DNA from: Competibacter_A sp037045685
Lineage (GTDB): Bacteria; Pseudomonadota; Gammaproteobacteria; Competibacterales; Competibacteraceae
Direction: 5' to 3'
NCBI GenBank assembly: GCA_037045685.1
Contig: JBAOII010000039.1
Coordinates: 91,880-155,879, forward strand
Length of the DNA stretch: 64,000 bases
The first letter of the stretch is position 1. Each line of letters begins with the position of its first letter. Shown in pieces: positions 25,947 through 34,815 of the stretch. The notes under the pieces are model-generated. The model was given only the letters and a program-made list of their open reading frames with translations. It did not search any database and was not told the origin of the DNA. A program made the position numbers and the translations under genes.

Positions 25947-26923
25947 GCACCGCCGACATTCAACTCGACCGCCAGGGTCGCCTGCTGCACTTCCTGACCG
26001 TGGAAGGCTTGAGCCGCCGCCACCTGACCGAGATTCTCGACACCGCCGAATCCTTGCGCGGGGTGGCCGAACGCCGGGTCAAGAAGCTGCCGACCCTGCA
26101 CGGCAAGACCGTGGTCAACCTGTTTTTCGAGGCCAGCACCCGCACCCGCACCACCTTCGAGCTGGCCGCCAAGCGGTTGTCGGCCGACGTGCTCACCCTC
26201 AACATCGCCCATTCGTCCACGACCAAGGGCGAAAGCCTGCTGGACACGCTGCAAAACATCGAGGCGATGCAGTGCGATATGTTCGTGGTGCGCCACCAGC
26301 AGAGCGGCGCGGCCGAATTCATCGCCCGCCACGTCAAACCGCATATCGCCGTGCTCAACGCCGGCGACGGCCGTCACGCGCATCCCACCCAAGCGATGCT
26401 GGACGTGTTCACCATCCGTCGCCACAAGCCGGATTTCCCCGACCGGCAAGTCGCCATCGTCGGCGACGTGCTGCACTCGCGGGTGGCCCGCTCGCTGATC
26501 CACGCCCTCAACATCCTCGGCGCCGGCCAAATTCGGGTGGTCGCTCCCCGCACCCTGCTGCCGGCCGACGTGGAAAAATTGGGCGTGCGGGTGTTCCACA
26601 ATCCGCGCGAAGGTCTGCGCGACGTGGATGTGATCGTGATGCTGCGCTTGCAGAAGGAGCGGATGGAAGGCGCGCTGCTGCCCACCGAGCAGGAATTTTT
26701 CCAGCGCTACGGCCTGACCGAGGAACGGCTGGCGCTGGCCAAGCCGGACGCCATCGTCATGCACCCCGGCCCGATCAATCGCGGGGTGGAGATCGATTCC
26801 CGCGTGGCCGACGGGCCGCGCTCGGTGATTTTGGAGCAAGTCACCAACGGCATCGCCGCGCGGATGGCGATCATGTCCATCACCCTGGGCAACCACGCCC
26901 GCCCGGCCGGGGAGAACGCCTGA
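25943..26923 (+). CDS. pyrB: Aspartate carbamoyltransferase catalytic subunit
   Basis: A 326-residue ATCase catalytic chain, making carbamoyl-aspartate from carbamoyl phosphate and aspartate. FFEASTRTRTTFELAAKRL contains the carbamoyl phosphate-binding STRT(R)T motif; HPTQAMLDVFTI and VMHPGPINRGVEI are also typical. No pyrI follows. Instead an inactive dihydroorotase-like gene overlaps it (TGATG), fitting the class A dodecameric ATCase of Pseudomonas, in which PyrB needs PyrC'. Confidence 0.96.
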   Translation: MSTADIQLDRQGRLLHFLTVEGLSRRHLTEILDTAESLRGVAERRVKKLPTLHGKTVVNLFFEASTRTRTTFELAAKRLSADVLTLNIAHSSTTKGESLLDTLQNIEAMQCDMFVVRHQQSGAAEFIARHVKPHIAVLNAGDGRHAHPTQAMLDVFTIRRHKPDFPDRQVAIVGDVLHSRVARSLIHALNILGAGQIRVVAPRTLLPADVEKLGVRVFHNPREGLRDVDVIVMLRLQKERMEGALLPTEQEFFQRYGLTEERLALAKPDAIVMHPGPINRGVEIDSRVADGPRSVILEQVTNGIAARMAIMSITLGNHARPAGENA

Positions 26924-28212
26924 TGCGCATCGCCATTCGCGGCGGCCGGCTGATCGATCCGGCCCATCGCATCGACACGCTCGCCGATGTCTTCATCGCC
27001 GGGGGGCGGATCGCCGGGATCGGCCGGGCGCCGGAGGGTTTCGCGGTCGAGCGGCTCATCGACGCCCGCGACCGCATCGTCTGTCCCGGCCTGATCGACC
27101 TGTGTGCCCGGCTGCGCGAGCCCGGCCAGGAACACAAGGCCAGCATCGCCAGCGAAACCCGGGCCGCCGCCGCCGCCGGCATCACCACGCTGGTCTGTCC
27201 GCCCGACACCGATCCGGCCATCGATGAACCGTCGGTGGTGGAATGGATCCGGCGCCGCGCCAAGGCCGCCGGACAAGCCCGGGTGTTGACGCTGGGCGCC
27301 TTGACGTACCGTTTGCGCGGCGAACGGCTGGCGGAAATGGCCGCGCTCAAGGACGCCGGCTGCGTCGGCGTGAGCGACGGGGGCCGGCCCATCGCCAATA
27401 CCCTGGTGTTGCGGCGGGCGCTGGAATACGCCGCCACCTTCGATCTGACCGTGTTCCTCACCCCCCTCGATCCCTGGCTGGGGCATGGCGTCGCCCACGA
27501 GGGGCAGGTCGCGACCCGGATGGGCCTGCCCGGCATTCCGGCGGCGGCGGAAACCGGCGCTCTCGCCCGCGATCTCGAACTGGTCCGCGACATCGGCGCG
27601 CGCGTCCATTTCGGCCGCTTGTCCTGCGCCCGCTCGGCGGAACTGATCGCTCGCGCCCGCGCCGAAGGACTGCCGGTGACCGCCGATGTCGCCGCCCATC
27701 ACCTGCATTTGACCGAGATCGATCTGGCCGGCTTCGACAGCCAATGCCACGTTCTTCCCCCCCTGCGCGGCTCGCGCGACCGGGACGCCTTGCGCGCCGG
27801 CTTGGCCGACGGCGCGCTGGGCGCGCTGTGCTCCGACCATCAGCCGCACGAACCCGACGCCAAGCGAGCTCCGTTCGGCGATACCGAGCCGGGGATCTCC
27901 GGCCTGGACACTTTGCTGGGATTGAGTCTGCGGCTGGTGCGGGATGGCGTTCTACCGCTAGCGGCGGCGCTGGAGCGCCTGACCTGCGGACCGGCGCGGA
28001 TTCTCGGGCTGGACGGCGGCCATCTGGGGGTGGGCGCGCCGGCCGATATCTGCATCTTCGATCCCGAGGCCGCTTGGCGGGTGGCGGCCGATGCTCTGCG
28101 CAGTCGCGGTCAAAACAGTCCGTTCCTGGGCTGGGAGTTGCTGGGACAAGTCACCCACACCCTGCTGGAGGGACGGATCGTGTACGAACGGGAAGATATC
28201 GAGCCGTCCTAG
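26923..28212 (+). CDS. pyrC': Dihydroorotase-like protein, probably the non-catalytic PyrC' partner of ATCase
   Basis: A 429-residue amidohydrolase-fold protein of the PyrC/allantoinase group (CPGLIDLCARLREPGQEHK, GITTLVCPPDTDPAID, LCSDHQPHEPDAKRAPFG). The zinc-binding H-x-H after GLIDL is replaced by C61-A62-R63, so the metal centre is broken. This matches the pseudo-dihydroorotase encoded after pyrB in Pseudomonas, which is needed structurally by ATCase. A separate active dihydroorotase is expected elsewhere. It overlaps pyrB (TGATG). Confidence 0.9.
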   Translation: MRIAIRGGRLIDPAHRIDTLADVFIAGGRIAGIGRAPEGFAVERLIDARDRIVCPGLIDLCARLREPGQEHKASIASETRAAAAAGITTLVCPPDTDPAIDEPSVVEWIRRRAKAAGQARVLTLGALTYRLRGERLAEMAALKDAGCVGVSDGGRPIANTLVLRRALEYAATFDLTVFLTPLDPWLGHGVAHEGQVATRMGLPGIPAAAETGALARDLELVRDIGARVHFGRLSCARSAELIARARAEGLPVTADVAAHHLHLTEIDLAGFDSQCHVLPPLRGSRDRDALRAGLADGALGALCSDHQPHEPDAKRAPFGDTEPGISGLDTLLGLSLRLVRDGVLPLAAALERLTCGPARILGLDGGHLGVGAPADICIFDPEAAWRVAADALRSRGQNSPFLGWELLGQVTHTLLEGRIVYEREDIEPS

Positions 28213-28555
28213 GGCAGCAAGTCGGCCACGGCGATGGCATGATCGGGCCGAGCTTGAGGCCGCACGGTGTCGCCGTGCCGCAAGACGGCCTCGAAACGAT
28301 ACTGCCCCTCTCGAAGGTCCCGGTAGACTTCAAGGCAATTGTCCCTGAGGTTGACGAGCCAGTACTCGGGGATCCCGTTACGGGCGCACAACGCCCGCTT
28401 GGTGTTGCGATCCAGACCCAGCTTGGTATCGGCGACCTCGACGATCATTTCATCAATCAGCTCCACGCGTTCTCCGGGCTGAAAATATCCCGCAGCACCA
28501 TGTCTTCATATTGTTGCCGGGTCCAGCGATGGACCGGCGTCATAATCGCTGCCAT
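28209..28555 (-). pseudogene. Uma2 family (DUF820) endonuclease-like remnant
   Basis: The minus strand starts MAAIMTPVHRWTRQQYEDM, the typical Uma2 N-terminus, then needs a one-base correction near 28466 to read GERVELIDEMIVEVADT. The C-terminal part (NGIPEYWLVNLRDNCLEVYRD) is clearly Uma2. The central segment of about 80 residues between VELID and VEVAD, including catalytic residues, is missing. So this is an internally deleted copy of a family that is often multi-copy. It is convergent with pyrC', whose stop it overlaps. Confidence 0.78.
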
Positions 28556-28629
28556 TACATCACCCCTAGCGCAAAAGTTCGCTCCGAAGTCGATACTTGG
28601 CGAACCGGCTGAAACAACGCGAGCAAATC

Positions 28630-29341
28630 ATGAACGAAACGATTCCGGCAACCGGCCGCGTGCTGGCCCGTCAAGACCATCCGGGCGGTTACACCTTGCT
28701 GCGGGTAACGGCCAAGCTGGAGACCGATCCGCGACCCGGCCACGCGCTGCGGATCGACGGCCAGACATGGCCGGTGTTGCAGTCGGTGCCCGAACAAGGC
28801 TGGGTGGATTGCCTGCAGCGCGATGTCCCGCCGCCGGCGAGCGGCACCGAGGTGTCGGCGAGCGGCCCGCTCGGCGAACCGTTCGATCTGGACGCCGCCA
28901 CGCCGCGCGCCCTGCTGCTGGCCGACAGAGACGGCATCGCCCCGATCGTGTTCCTGGCGCGAGTCCTGCGCGCCCGGCAACCCCGGGTCAAGCCCTTCGC
29001 GCTGTTCGACCTGACGCCGCCGCTGCCGTTTCGGCCGCTACCCTCCAGGATCATGATCCCCGGCCTGCCCGCCGGGGTGATCGCCGCGCTGCCGCTGCTG
29101 GAGGATTGGGGAATTCCCGGCCGGATCGCTTGCCCGACCGCCGACCAACCCGGCTGCTTTGAAGGGACGGCCGCGGAACTGGCGCGCGGGTGGCTGGAAA
29201 TTTCGCGAGGCGTGGCGGATGTCACCGTATTTGCCTGCGGCAGCGCCGAGCTGCTGGACGCCGCCCGCGATCTTGGCGGACGGTTACAAGCTGGCTCGCC
29301 AGATGCGCGCCGCAGCGTCAAGAGCCGAGCGAACAGCGTGA
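28630..29341 (+). CDS. PyrK-like dihydroorotate dehydrogenase electron-transfer-type protein, frameshifted
   Basis: About 236 residues after correction. A beta-barrel-like N-terminal half (GRVLARQDHPGGYTLLRVTA, GHALRIDGQTWPVLQSVPE, SASGPLGEPFDLD) and a nucleotide-binding-like half (ALLLADRDGIAPIVFLARVL, VFACGSAELLDAARDLADGY) resemble ferredoxin-reductase-like PyrK proteins, but no FAD RxYS motif or iron-sulphur cysteine cluster is visible. One extra T near 29273 shifts the frame; removing it gives DLADGYKLARQMRAAA and the stop at 29341. Its place after pyrB-pyrC' suggests a pyrimidine link. Function is uncertain. Convergent with pilT. Confidence 0.6.
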
Positions 29342-29382
29342 CGCGAAAAAATTTGCGATCCGGCGGCTACGCCGCGAAACGC

Positions 29383-30426
29383 TCACTGCTGCCGGAACGA
29401 CGCCTTGTTTTGGGCGTAGGTGATGGCTTCGTCGCGGTTGACCAACCCCTTCTTGATCAGCTCCAGCAAGTGCTGGTCGAGCGTCTGCATCCCGTAAGCG
29501 GCGCCGGTCTGAATGGACGAATACATTTGCGCCACCTTGTCCTCGCGGATCAGATTGCGGATGGCGGGGACGCCGACCATGATCTCCCAGGCCGCGGTGC
29601 GGCCACCGCCCTTTTTCTTCAGCAGCGCCTGCGAAATCACCGCCCGCAGCGACTCGGACAACATCGAGCGCACCATCGGTTTCTCGCCGGCCGGAAACAC
29701 GTCGATGATGCGGTCGATGGTTTTGGGGGCGGAGCTGGTGTGCAGGGTGCCGAACACCAGATGGCCGGTCTCGGAAGCGGTCAGCGCCAGCCGGATGGTC
29801 TCCTGATCGCGCATTTCGCCGACCAGGATGATGTCGGGGTCCTCGCGCAGCGCCGAGCGCAGCGCCTCGTTGAAACCGAGCGTGTCGCGATGCACCTCGC
29901 GCTGGTTGACCAGGCAGCGCTGGCTCTGGTGAACGAATTCGATCGGATCTTCGATGGTCAGAATGTGGCCGTATTCGTTTTTGTTGATGTGGTCGATCAT
30001 CGCCGCCAGAGTGGTGGACTTGCCCGAGCCGGTCGGGCCGGTGACCAGGATCAAGCCGCGCGGGGCGTCGATCAGATCCCGGAACACCGGCGGGCAACCG
30101 AGATCCTCCAGGCTTTTGATCTGGGTGGGAATGGTGCGAAACACGCCCGCCGCGCCGCGATCCTGATTGAAGGCGTTGACACGGAACCGGGCCAATTTCG
30201 GAATTTCAAACGAAAAGTCGCATTCCATGAACTCGTCGTAGTCCTTGCGCTGCTTGTCGTTCATGATGTCGTAGATCAGGCCGTGCACCACTTTGTGTTC
30301 GAGCGGCGGGACGTTGATGCGGCGCACGTCGCCGTCCACCCGGATCATCGGCGGCAACCCGGCCGACAGATGCAGGTCCGAGGCGTTGTTGCTGACTGAG
30401 AACGTCAATAATTCGTCGAGGGTCAT
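29383..30426 (-). CDS. pilT: Type IV pilus retraction ATPase
   Basis: A 347-residue secretion-type ATPase that depolymerises type IV pili for twitching motility. Walker A GPTGSGKST lies at residues 130-138; the Asp box and Walker B region (TIEDPIEFVHQSQR, EDPDIILVGEMRDQET) and His box (HLVFGTLHTSSAPKTIDRI) follow. The C-terminal PAIRNLIRE is the AIRNLIRE signature that separates PilT from PilU and PilB. ATG 30426 has GGGAG upstream. It is divergent from yggS, as in Pseudomonas. Confidence 0.96.
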   Translation of the reverse strand: MTLDELLTFSVSNNASDLHLSAGLPPMIRVDGDVRRINVPPLEHKVVHGLIYDIMNDKQRKDYDEFMECDFSFEIPKLARFRVNAFNQDRGAAGVFRTIPTQIKSLEDLGCPPVFRDLIDAPRGLILVTGPTGSGKSTTLAAMIDHINKNEYGHILTIEDPIEFVHQSQRCLVNQREVHRDTLGFNEALRSALREDPDIILVGEMRDQETIRLALTASETGHLVFGTLHTSSAPKTIDRIIDVFPAGEKPMVRSMLSESLRAVISQALLKKKGGGRTAAWEIMVGVPAIRNLIREDKVAQMYSSIQTGAAYGMQTLDQHLLELIKKGLVNRDEAITYAQNKASFRQQ

Positions 30427-30551
30427 GGCGGTTGCTCCCGCGAAGGCGTTGCGAGGCGGCCCGATGGCGGGCGGTTCGGAAAAGCCAAATTTCAAATAGT
30501 ATATATCGCAATACCGTTGTCACCGCCCCCATCCGACGAGGGAACTCAACC

Positions 30552-31238
30552 ATGACCGCCGATGTTGCCGCCCGCTTTCACGCCGTGCTGGCCCGCATCC
30601 GCGCCGCCGAGCAGCGATTCGGGCGCGCGCCGGGATCGGTTCGGCTGCTGGCGGTCAGCAAAACCCAGCCGGCGGCCGCCATCGCCGCCGTGGCGGCCCT
30701 CGGACAGACCCGCTTCGGCGAAAACTATTTGCGAGAAGCGTCGGATAAAATGAGCGGGCTGGCGGCCCTCGATCTGGAATGGCACTTTATCGGCCCGGTT
30801 CAGGCCAACAAGACCCGGCCCATCGCCGAACGGTTCGCCTGGGTCCACAGCGTGGACCGGCTAAAAATCGCCGAGCGGCTGAGCGCGCAACGGCCCGATC
30901 TTCTGCCGCCGCTGAACGTTTGCCTGGAGGTCAACATCGACCGGCAAGCCAGCAAGCACGGTTTGGATGAATCGGAGGTGATGTCGGTCGCGCGCGCGGT
31001 GGCCGCTTTGCCGCGACTGCGGCTGCGCGGTCTCATGGCGATTCCGGCGCCCGCCGCGGAATTCACCGCCCAGCGCGAACCGCTCGCCCGGCTCCGGCGG
31101 CTCCAGGAACGGCTGATCGCCGATGGACTGATGCTGGACACCCTGTCCATGGGCATGTCCGACGACTTGGAAGCCGCCATCGCCGAGGGGAGCACCCTGG
31201 CGCGGATCGGCACCGCCATCTTCGGACCCCGCGCCTGA
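30552..31238 (+). CDS. YggS family pyridoxal phosphate homeostasis protein
   Basis: A 228-residue PLP-binding protein of the YggS/PLPBP family, which keeps free PLP in balance. The PLP lysine is K37 in LLAVSKTQP; FGENYLREASDKM, EWHFIGPVQANKT, LRLRGLMAIPAP and LSMGMSDDLEAAIAEGSTLARIGTAIFG (read as separate motifs) are all conserved. ATG 30552 follows GAGGGAA. It opens the yggS-proC-yggT-DUF167 series. Confidence 0.95.
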   Translation: MTADVAARFHAVLARIRAAEQRFGRAPGSVRLLAVSKTQPAAAIAAVAALGQTRFGENYLREASDKMSGLAALDLEWHFIGPVQANKTRPIAERFAWVHSVDRLKIAERLSAQRPDLLPPLNVCLEVNIDRQASKHGLDESEVMSVARAVAALPRLRLRGLMAIPAPAAEFTAQREPLARLRRLQERLIADGLMLDTLSMGMSDDLEAAIAEGSTLARIGTAIFGPRA

Positions 31239-31330
31239 ACGGCCGGTTTGCGGTATGCTTAAGGTGTCACAAGCCAAGGCCGGTTCGAACCGTTCGCCCG
31301 CAATTGTTTTGCCGCCCCGGGAAACCGCCG

Positions 31331-31726
31331 ATGCCGTCACCCATCGCTAAATCCATCATCCTCGGCGCCGGCCGGCTGCTTGGCGCGGCGCTGTTGGCCG
31401 CGCCGCTCCCGGTGGCGGCGGACGATAACTACTTGCGCGAAATCGAAGAGGAAGCCAAGCGCCAGGCCGCCACCCTGACGACGGGCCAACCGCGCCCCCC
31501 CCCGACCCCGATCCTGCCCGGACCGAGCGCGGAACGGCTGACGACGGGGCTGGATCGGGCGGGATTCGAGCAAGCGCTGCGCGCGGGATTGCCGAAGGAA
31601 GCCTTCGCCTCTTACCAGCGGCTCGATCCCGCCAGCCAAACGCGGCTCTACGACAGTTACCGGAACGACAACCGCGTCGCCAGCATCGCCGAGCAAATCG
31701 CCCGACTGTCGGCGGGAAAACCCTGA
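31331..31726 (+). CDS. Hypothetical secreted protein
   Basis: A 131-residue protein with an N-terminal signal-like segment (GAGRLLGAALLAAPLPVAAD), a Pro-rich linker and a C-terminal part (AGFEQALRAGLPKEAFASYQ, LYDSYRNDNRVASIAEQIARL) predicted helical. I do not recognise a domain. ATG 31331 has GGGAAA upstream. It sits between yggS and proC in the same direction, so it is probably cotranscribed and exported to the periplasm. Confidence 0.7.
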   Translation: MPSPIAKSIILGAGRLLGAALLAAPLPVAADDNYLREIEEEAKRQAATLTTGQPRPPPTPILPGPSAERLTTGLDRAGFEQALRAGLPKEAFASYQRLDPASQTRLYDSYRNDNRVASIAEQIARLSAGKP

Positions 31727-31806
31727 GCGGACCCCGGACGAGCGCGGCGGGCGGCGGCTTTCCATTCGATGGAACCAAACACGAAAACCAACGCCACGAG
31801 GTGGTG

Positions 31807-32640
31807 ATGAAAGATGTCCCGATAGCCTTCATCGGTGGCGGCAACATGGCCCGCAGCCTGATCGGTGGTCTGGTCGCTGGCGGCCACGAGCCGGACCGAA
31901 TCTGGGTCGCCGAGCCCGACGCGGGCCAGCGCGATTTTCTGCACGGCCGTTTCGGCGTCCACACCGGGGCCGACAACCCGGCGATCGCCGCCAGGGCCGA
32001 AATCGTCGTGCTGGCGGTCAAGCCGCAGACGCTGCAAGGCGTCGCCCGACAGTTGGCGCCGGAGATTCAAACGCGGCAGCCGCTGGTGATTTCCGTCGCC
32101 GCCGGCGTGCGCGAACCGGACTTGCGGCGCTGGCTGGGCGGCGGATCGCTGGCCCTGGTGCGGACCATGCCCAACACCCCGGCCCTGGTCGGCAGCGCCG
32201 CCAGCGCGCTGTTCGCCAACGAGTTCGTCTCGGAGGAGCGCCGGCAACTGGCGGAGTCGCTGCTGCGGGCGGTCGGCGTGACGGTCTGGGTGGACGACGA
32301 AAGCCTGCTGGACGCGGTGACCGCCTTGTCCGGCAGCGGTCCGGCCTATTTCTTCCTGGTGATGGAAGCCCTGGAGCGCGCGGCGCTCGATCTTGGCCTG
32401 GACGCCGACAACGCTCGGCTGCTGACGCTGCAAACCGCCTTCGGCGCGGCCAAAATGGCGCTGGAAAGCGCGGAAAGCCCCGCCGGCCTGCGCGTCCGGG
32501 TCACCTCGCCGGGCGGCACCACCGAGCGCGCCCTGGCCGTCCTGCGCGAGGGGAGACTCGAAACGCTGCTGGCCCAGGCGCTGGAGGCCGCGCGCCAGCG
32601 CGCCCGCGAGCTGGGGGATCTGTTGGGGGAACAGCCGTGA
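31807..32640 (+). CDS. proC: Pyrroline-5-carboxylate reductase
   Basis: A 277-residue enzyme for the last step of proline synthesis. The Rossmann motif AFIGGGNMARSLIGGL is at the N-terminus; LAVKPQTLQ, VRTMPNTPALVG and the C-terminal ALSGSGPAYFFLVMEAL and VTSPGGTTERAL signatures are all present. I chose ATG 31807, with GAGG five bases upstream; GTG 31801 is an alternative. yggT begins inside its stop (GTGA). Confidence 0.95.
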   Translation: MKDVPIAFIGGGNMARSLIGGLVAGGHEPDRIWVAEPDAGQRDFLHGRFGVHTGADNPAIAARAEIVVLAVKPQTLQGVARQLAPEIQTRQPLVISVAAGVREPDLRRWLGGGSLALVRTMPNTPALVGSAASALFANEFVSEERRQLAESLLRAVGVTVWVDDESLLDAVTALSGSGPAYFFLVMEALERAALDLGLDADNARLLTLQTAFGAAKMALESAESPAGLRVRVTSPGGTTERALAVLREGRLETLLAQALEAARQRARELGDLLGEQP

Positions 32641-33191
32641 CCGCCGTCATCTTCCTGATTCAGACCCTGTTCGGCTTCTACATCCTGGCGGTGATGCTGC
32701 GCTTCCTGCTGCAATGCGTGCGGGCCGACTTCTACAATCCCCTGGTGCAGTTCCTGGTCCGCATCACCAACCCGCCCTTGCTGCCGCTGCGGCGGATCGT
32801 GCCGGGGTATCGGGGCCTGGATTTGGCGTCGGTGGTGCTGGCGTTCGCCCTGCAACTGGCCGAAGTGCTGCTGGTGACTTTGCTGCTCGACCGGAACGCC
32901 AGCGTCGGCGGCCTGCTGCTGCTGACCGTGGCGGAACTGCTCAAGCTGCTGATCAACATCTATCTGTGGAGCGTGGTGATCCAGGCGGTGTTGAGCTGGT
33001 TCAACCCCGACCCCTATCATCCGGCGGCGCGGGTGCTGGCCCAGTTGACCGCACCGCTGCTGCGGCCGGCCCGGCGGTTGTTGCCCCCGATTTCCGGCGT
33101 TGACCTGTCGCCGATGCTGGTGATCGTGGCGCTCATTTTCGTCAGCCTGCTGCTTCAGGATTTCTTGGGGTTTTGGACCGGAATCCGCTGA
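32637..33191 (+). CDS. YggT family membrane protein
   Basis: A 184-residue inner-membrane protein with two YggT units, each a hydrophobic pair around a conserved polar segment: FYNPLVQFLVRITNPPLLPLRRIVPG in the first (residues about 30-60) and FNPDPYHPAARVLAQLTAPL then PPISGVDLSPML in the second. The family has been linked to osmotic or membrane functions but has no fixed role. The GTG start overlaps the proC stop by four bases. Confidence 0.93.
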   Translation: MTAVIFLIQTLFGFYILAVMLRFLLQCVRADFYNPLVQFLVRITNPPLLPLRRIVPGYRGLDLASVVLAFALQLAEVLLVTLLLDRNASVGGLLLLTVAELLKLLINIYLWSVVIQAVLSWFNPDPYHPAARVLAQLTAPLLRPARRLLPPISGVDLSPMLVIVALIFVSLLLQDFLGFWTGIR

Positions 33192-33195
33192 GGCG

Positions 33196-33531
33196 ATGGC
33201 CGCGGGCTGGTATCGCTGGGACGGCGCCGATTTGATCCTGCACGTTCGAGTTCAGCCGCGCGCCGGCCGCGACGAATGGCTGGAACCGCGCGCCGACCGG
33301 ATGCAGCTCCGCATCGCCGCGCCGCCGGTGGACGGCAAGGCCAACACCCATCTCAGGGAGTTTTTGGCGGCCCTGTTCGGCGTGGCGAAAAGCCAGATCA
33401 TCCTGCTGGCCGGCGAGTCGGGGCGCGACAAGCGACTGCGCGTCGCCGCCCCGCGCCGCCTGCCGCCGGGGATCGAGCCAGCGCCCCGGCCGGAGCTTGC
33501 CCCGAAGGGTTCGGCCGGTTCAAGAAACTGA
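33196..33531 (+). CDS. DUF167 (YggU) family protein
   Basis: A 111-residue protein with the DUF167 pattern LHVRVQPRAGRDEW near the start and IAAPPVDGKANTHLREFLA, then VAKSQIILLAGESGRDKRLRV. Function is unknown. It starts four bases after yggT, the conserved pairing. The C-terminal tail after RRLPPG is Pro-rich and longer than in most members. Confidence 0.92.
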   Translation: MAAGWYRWDGADLILHVRVQPRAGRDEWLEPRADRMQLRIAAPPVDGKANTHLREFLAALFGVAKSQIILLAGESGRDKRLRVAAPRRLPPGIEPAPRPELAPKGSAGSRN

Positions 33532-33648
33532 AAAATTTGTGGATTTGTCCTCGGCTATCCCCGGTTGCCGCCAAACCCGGCGCCGATTAGACTTGTCGCC
33601 CGCTTCCGACTTATCGCCCAAGGACACCACACCACGCTCAGGACAACC

Positions 33649-34815
33649 ATGCCGCACACTTTTCCCCCCGATTCCGTCGGTCTGGTCGCGCCCCAAACCG
33701 CGCGTTTCGCGGAGCCGCTGGCCCTGGACTGCGGCCGGTCGCTGGCGGAATACGAAATGGTTTACGAAACCTACGGCACGCCGAACGCCGACGGCAGCAA
33801 CGCCGTGCTGATCTGCCACGCGCTGTCGGGCGACCACCATGTCGCCGGCTATCACGAGGACGCCGATCCCGGCAAGCCCGGCTGGTGGGACAACTGCATC
33901 GGTCCCGGCAAGCCCATCGACACCCGCGAATTCTTCGTGGTCTGCTGCAACAACCTCGGCGGCTGCAAGGGTTCCACCGGCCCGACCGCCATCAACCCGG
34001 ACACCCGCAAACCCTACGGGCCGGATTTTCCGATCGTCACCGTCAAGGACTGGGTGCGCAGCCAGGTCCGGCTGGCCGACCGGCTCGGCATCCAGCAATG
34101 GGCGGCGGTGATCGGCGGCAGCCTCGGCGGGATGCAAGCCATGCAATGGGCCATCTCTTTTCCCGAGCGCCTGCGCCACGCGCTGGCGATCGCTGCCGCG
34201 CCGAAACTGTCGGCCCAAAACATCGCCTTCAACGAGGTGGCCCGACAGGCGATCCTGTCCGACCCCGACTTCCATCACGGCCATTACTACGAGTTCGGCG
34301 TGATCCCCCGCCGCGGCCTGATGATCGCCCGGATGCTGGGCCACATCACCTACCTGTCGGAGGAGGGGATGCGGACCAAGTTCGGCCGCGAGCTGCGCGC
34401 GGGAGCGCCCAACTTCAACTTCAATTTCGACACCGAATTCCAGGTCGAGAGCTATCTGCGCCACCAGGGCCGCGCCTTCGTGGACCGCTTCGACGCCAAC
34501 ACCTATCTGCTGATCACCAAAACGCTCGATTATTTCGATCCGGCGGCGGATTTCGATCAGGATTTGTCCGCCGCGTTCCACCGGACGCTGGCCCGGTTTC
34601 TGGTGGTCTCCTTCACCAGCGACTGGCGGTTTGCCCCGGCCCGCTCGCGCGAGATCGTCCGGGCGCTGGTGCGCGCCGGGCGCGAGGTCAGTTACGCCGA
34701 AATCCCGTCGGAGTACGGCCACGACACGTTTCTGATGCCGATCCCGCTCTATCACGAAATCCTGCGCGGCTATCTGGCGCGGGTCGCCCGGGAGGTGAAC
34801 GGTCATGCGGCCTGA
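33649..34815 (+). CDS. metX: Homoserine O-acyltransferase (MetX)
   Basis: A 388-residue alpha/beta-hydrolase-fold enzyme activating homoserine for methionine synthesis. The nucleophile elbow GGSLGGMQAMQW carries S158; the aspartate is in FTSDWRFAPARS and the histidine in SEYGHDTFLMP. The family includes acetyl- and succinyl-transferases that cannot be told apart by eye; pairing with metW is typical of the succinylating proteobacterial MetX, while the metY gene at 59.7 kb would prefer O-acetylhomoserine. ATG 33649 follows AGGA. metW overlaps by 11 bases. Confidence 0.93.
   Translation: MPHTFPPDSVGLVAPQTARFAEPLALDCGRSLAEYEMVYETYGTPNADGSNAVLICHALSGDHHVAGYHEDADPGKPGWWDNCIGPGKPIDTREFFVVCCNNLGGCKGSTGPTAINPDTRKPYGPDFPIVTVKDWVRSQVRLADRLGIQQWAAVIGGSLGGMQAMQWAISFPERLRHALAIAAAPKLSAQNIAFNEVARQAILSDPDFHHGHYYEFGVIPRRGLMIARMLGHITYLSEEGMRTKFGRELRAGAPNFNFNFDTEFQVESYLRHQGRAFVDRFDANTYLLITKTLDYFDPAADFDQDLSAAFHRTLARFLVVSFTSDWRFAPARSREIVRALVRAGREVSYAEIPSEYGHDTFLMPIPLYHEILRGYLARVAREVNGHAA

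Noticed and set aside
31239..31330. 'GGTTCGAACC' suggestive of a tRNA T-arm
   Set aside because: No cloverleaf or CCA-proximal acceptor stem can be formed around it.
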